A stretch of 13,179 bases of DNA, taken from positions 1 to 13,179 of the forward strand of contig DVND01000109.1 in the NCBI GenBank assembly GCA_018714645.1. The letters run 5' to 3'. The DNA comes from Candidatus Avimonoglobus intestinipullorum (lineage in GTDB: Bacteria; Bacillota; Clostridia; UBA1381). The notes under the pieces are model-generated. The model made no database searches, was not told where the DNA came from, and worked only from the letters and a program-made list of their open reading frames with translations. A program made the translations under genes and the position numbers. Positions 12,462 through 13,179 of the stretch are shown one piece after another. Position 1 is the stretch's first letter; every line of letters begins with the position of its first letter.

Positions 12462-13179
12462 ATGAAAAATACAGAAAAAACAATGGAAAAAATCGTGGCG
12501 CTCTGCAAGGGCAGAGGCTATATCTTCCCCGGCAGCGAAATTTACGGCGGCCTTGCCAACACCTGGGATTACGGCCCCCTGGGTGTGGAATTTAAAAACA
12601 ATGTGAAAAAGGCCTGGTGGAAAAAATTCGTCCAGGAGTCCAAGTACAATGTGGGTGTGGACTGCGCAATCCTGATGAACCCGGAGACCTGGGTGGCGTC
12701 GGGCCATGTGGGCGGCTTTTCCGACCCGCTGATGGACTGTAAGGAATGTAAAGCCCGCCACCGGGCGGACAAGCTCATCGAAGATTACGCGTTCCAGAAG
12801 GGCGAAGAACTTGTGGTGGACGGCTGGAGCAAGGAAGAGATGGTGGCGTATATCAAGGAACACAACATCCCCTGTCCGGAATGCGGCAAGCATAATTTTA
12901 CCGATATCCGCGAATTCAACCTGATGTTCAAAACCTTCCAGGGCGTGACGGAGGACACCAGCTCCACGGTCTATCTGCGCCCGGAAACGGCGCAGGGGAT
13001 ATTCGTCAATTTTAAAAATGTGCAGCGCACCTCCCGGAAAAAGGTGCCGTTTGGCATCGGGCAGATCGGGAAATCCTTCCGGAATGAAATCACGCCCGGG
13101 AACTTCACTTTCCGCACCCGCGAATTTGAGCAGATGGAGCTGGAATTTTTCTGCGCGCCGGGCAAGGACATGGAATGGT
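12462..13179 (+). CDS. glyS: Glycyl-tRNA synthetase, dimeric eukaryote/archaeal-like type, 5' part
   Basis: First 239 codons of the single-chain alpha2-type glycyl-tRNA synthetase, which charges tRNA-Gly in the cytoplasm; the rest is beyond the right edge. Family blocks are KIVALCKGRGYIFPGSEIYGG, ANTWDYGPLGVEFKNN, SGHVGGFSDPL, two CxxC pairs (CKEC and CPEC) as in the zinc-binding insertion, RPETAQGIFVNF and the class II motif 2 region FRNEITPGNFTFRTREFEQ. It is not the alpha2-beta2 GlyQ/GlyS enzyme. The ribosome site (AGGAAAGG) is about 13 bases before ATG 12462, longer than usual; an internal ATG seven codons on (MEKIVALC) is possible. The gene runs away from the DnaA-box cluster. Confidence 0.96.
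   Translation, partial: MKNTEKTMEKIVALCKGRGYIFPGSEIYGGLANTWDYGPLGVEFKNNVKKAWWKKFVQESKYNVGVDCAILMNPETWVASGHVGGFSDPLMDCKECKARHRADKLIEDYAFQKGEELVVDGWSKEEMVAYIKEHNIPCPECGKHNFTDIREFNLMFKTFQGVTEDTSSTVYLRPETAQGIFVNFKNVQRTSRKKVPFGIGQIGKSFRNEITPGNFTFRTREFEQMELEFFCAPGKDMEW

Overview
The window looks like chromosomal DNA of a spore-forming, Gram-positive member of the Clostridia. The evidence is a spoVAC gene with a sigma-G-like promoter, an S-layer homology (SLH) protein, a clostridial 2[4Fe-4S] ferredoxin, a RicT/YaaT protein, a DUF1385 (YqhQ-type) protein next to prmC, Bacillus/Clostridium-type sigma-A promoters, strong AGGAGG ribosome sites and U-tailed hairpins. The base composition is moderately GC-rich. 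I cannot name a genus. There is no sign of phage, insertion sequence, CRISPR array, tRNA or rRNA.

Layout, left to right. Positions 1-943 hold the N-terminal part of a secreted SLH protein (minus, cut by the window edge). lysS (1069-2547, minus) follows, divergent from a MATE efflux pump (2754-4127, plus). Converging on the pump, and overlapping its stop codon, is a tightly packed five-gene minus-strand operon (7888 down to 4124): DUF5685 protein, J-domain protein with a Cys-rich tail, small polytopic membrane protein, DUF1385 membrane protein and prmC. It has a good promoter at 7922-7950 and a terminator at 4096-4120. Next, on plus, is a lone spoVAC (8053-8496) with its own terminator. Then comes a small regulatory island: a 29-residue single-span membrane peptide (minus) divergent from an XRE-type repressor gene (plus) that is frameshifted in a short G run, with a perfect 20-bp palindrome between their promoters. 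A bidirectional terminator separates this from a ferredoxin gene, ricT, a two-span membrane protein of unknown role, and radA (all minus). A 379-bp non-coding gap then separates radA from glyS (plus, cut by the right edge).

The feature I would look at first is that gap. It carries six forward-oriented DnaA-box-like 9-mers, three of them perfect TTATCCACA, arranged as 3 + 1 + 2 around an AT-rich stretch. Genes to its left are mostly leftward and glyS runs rightward, as expected if replication forks diverge there. It is a candidate replication origin or a DnaA-titration cluster; no dnaA or dnaN gene is visible.

A second lead is the DUF5685/J-protein pair. The DUF5685 protein has two Asp-rich motifs spaced like those of squalene/phytoene synthase-type enzymes, and its partner chaperone ends in 25 residues of which 10 are Cys. 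The translation and repair genes (lysS, prmC, radA, glyS) are ordinary housekeeping genes.
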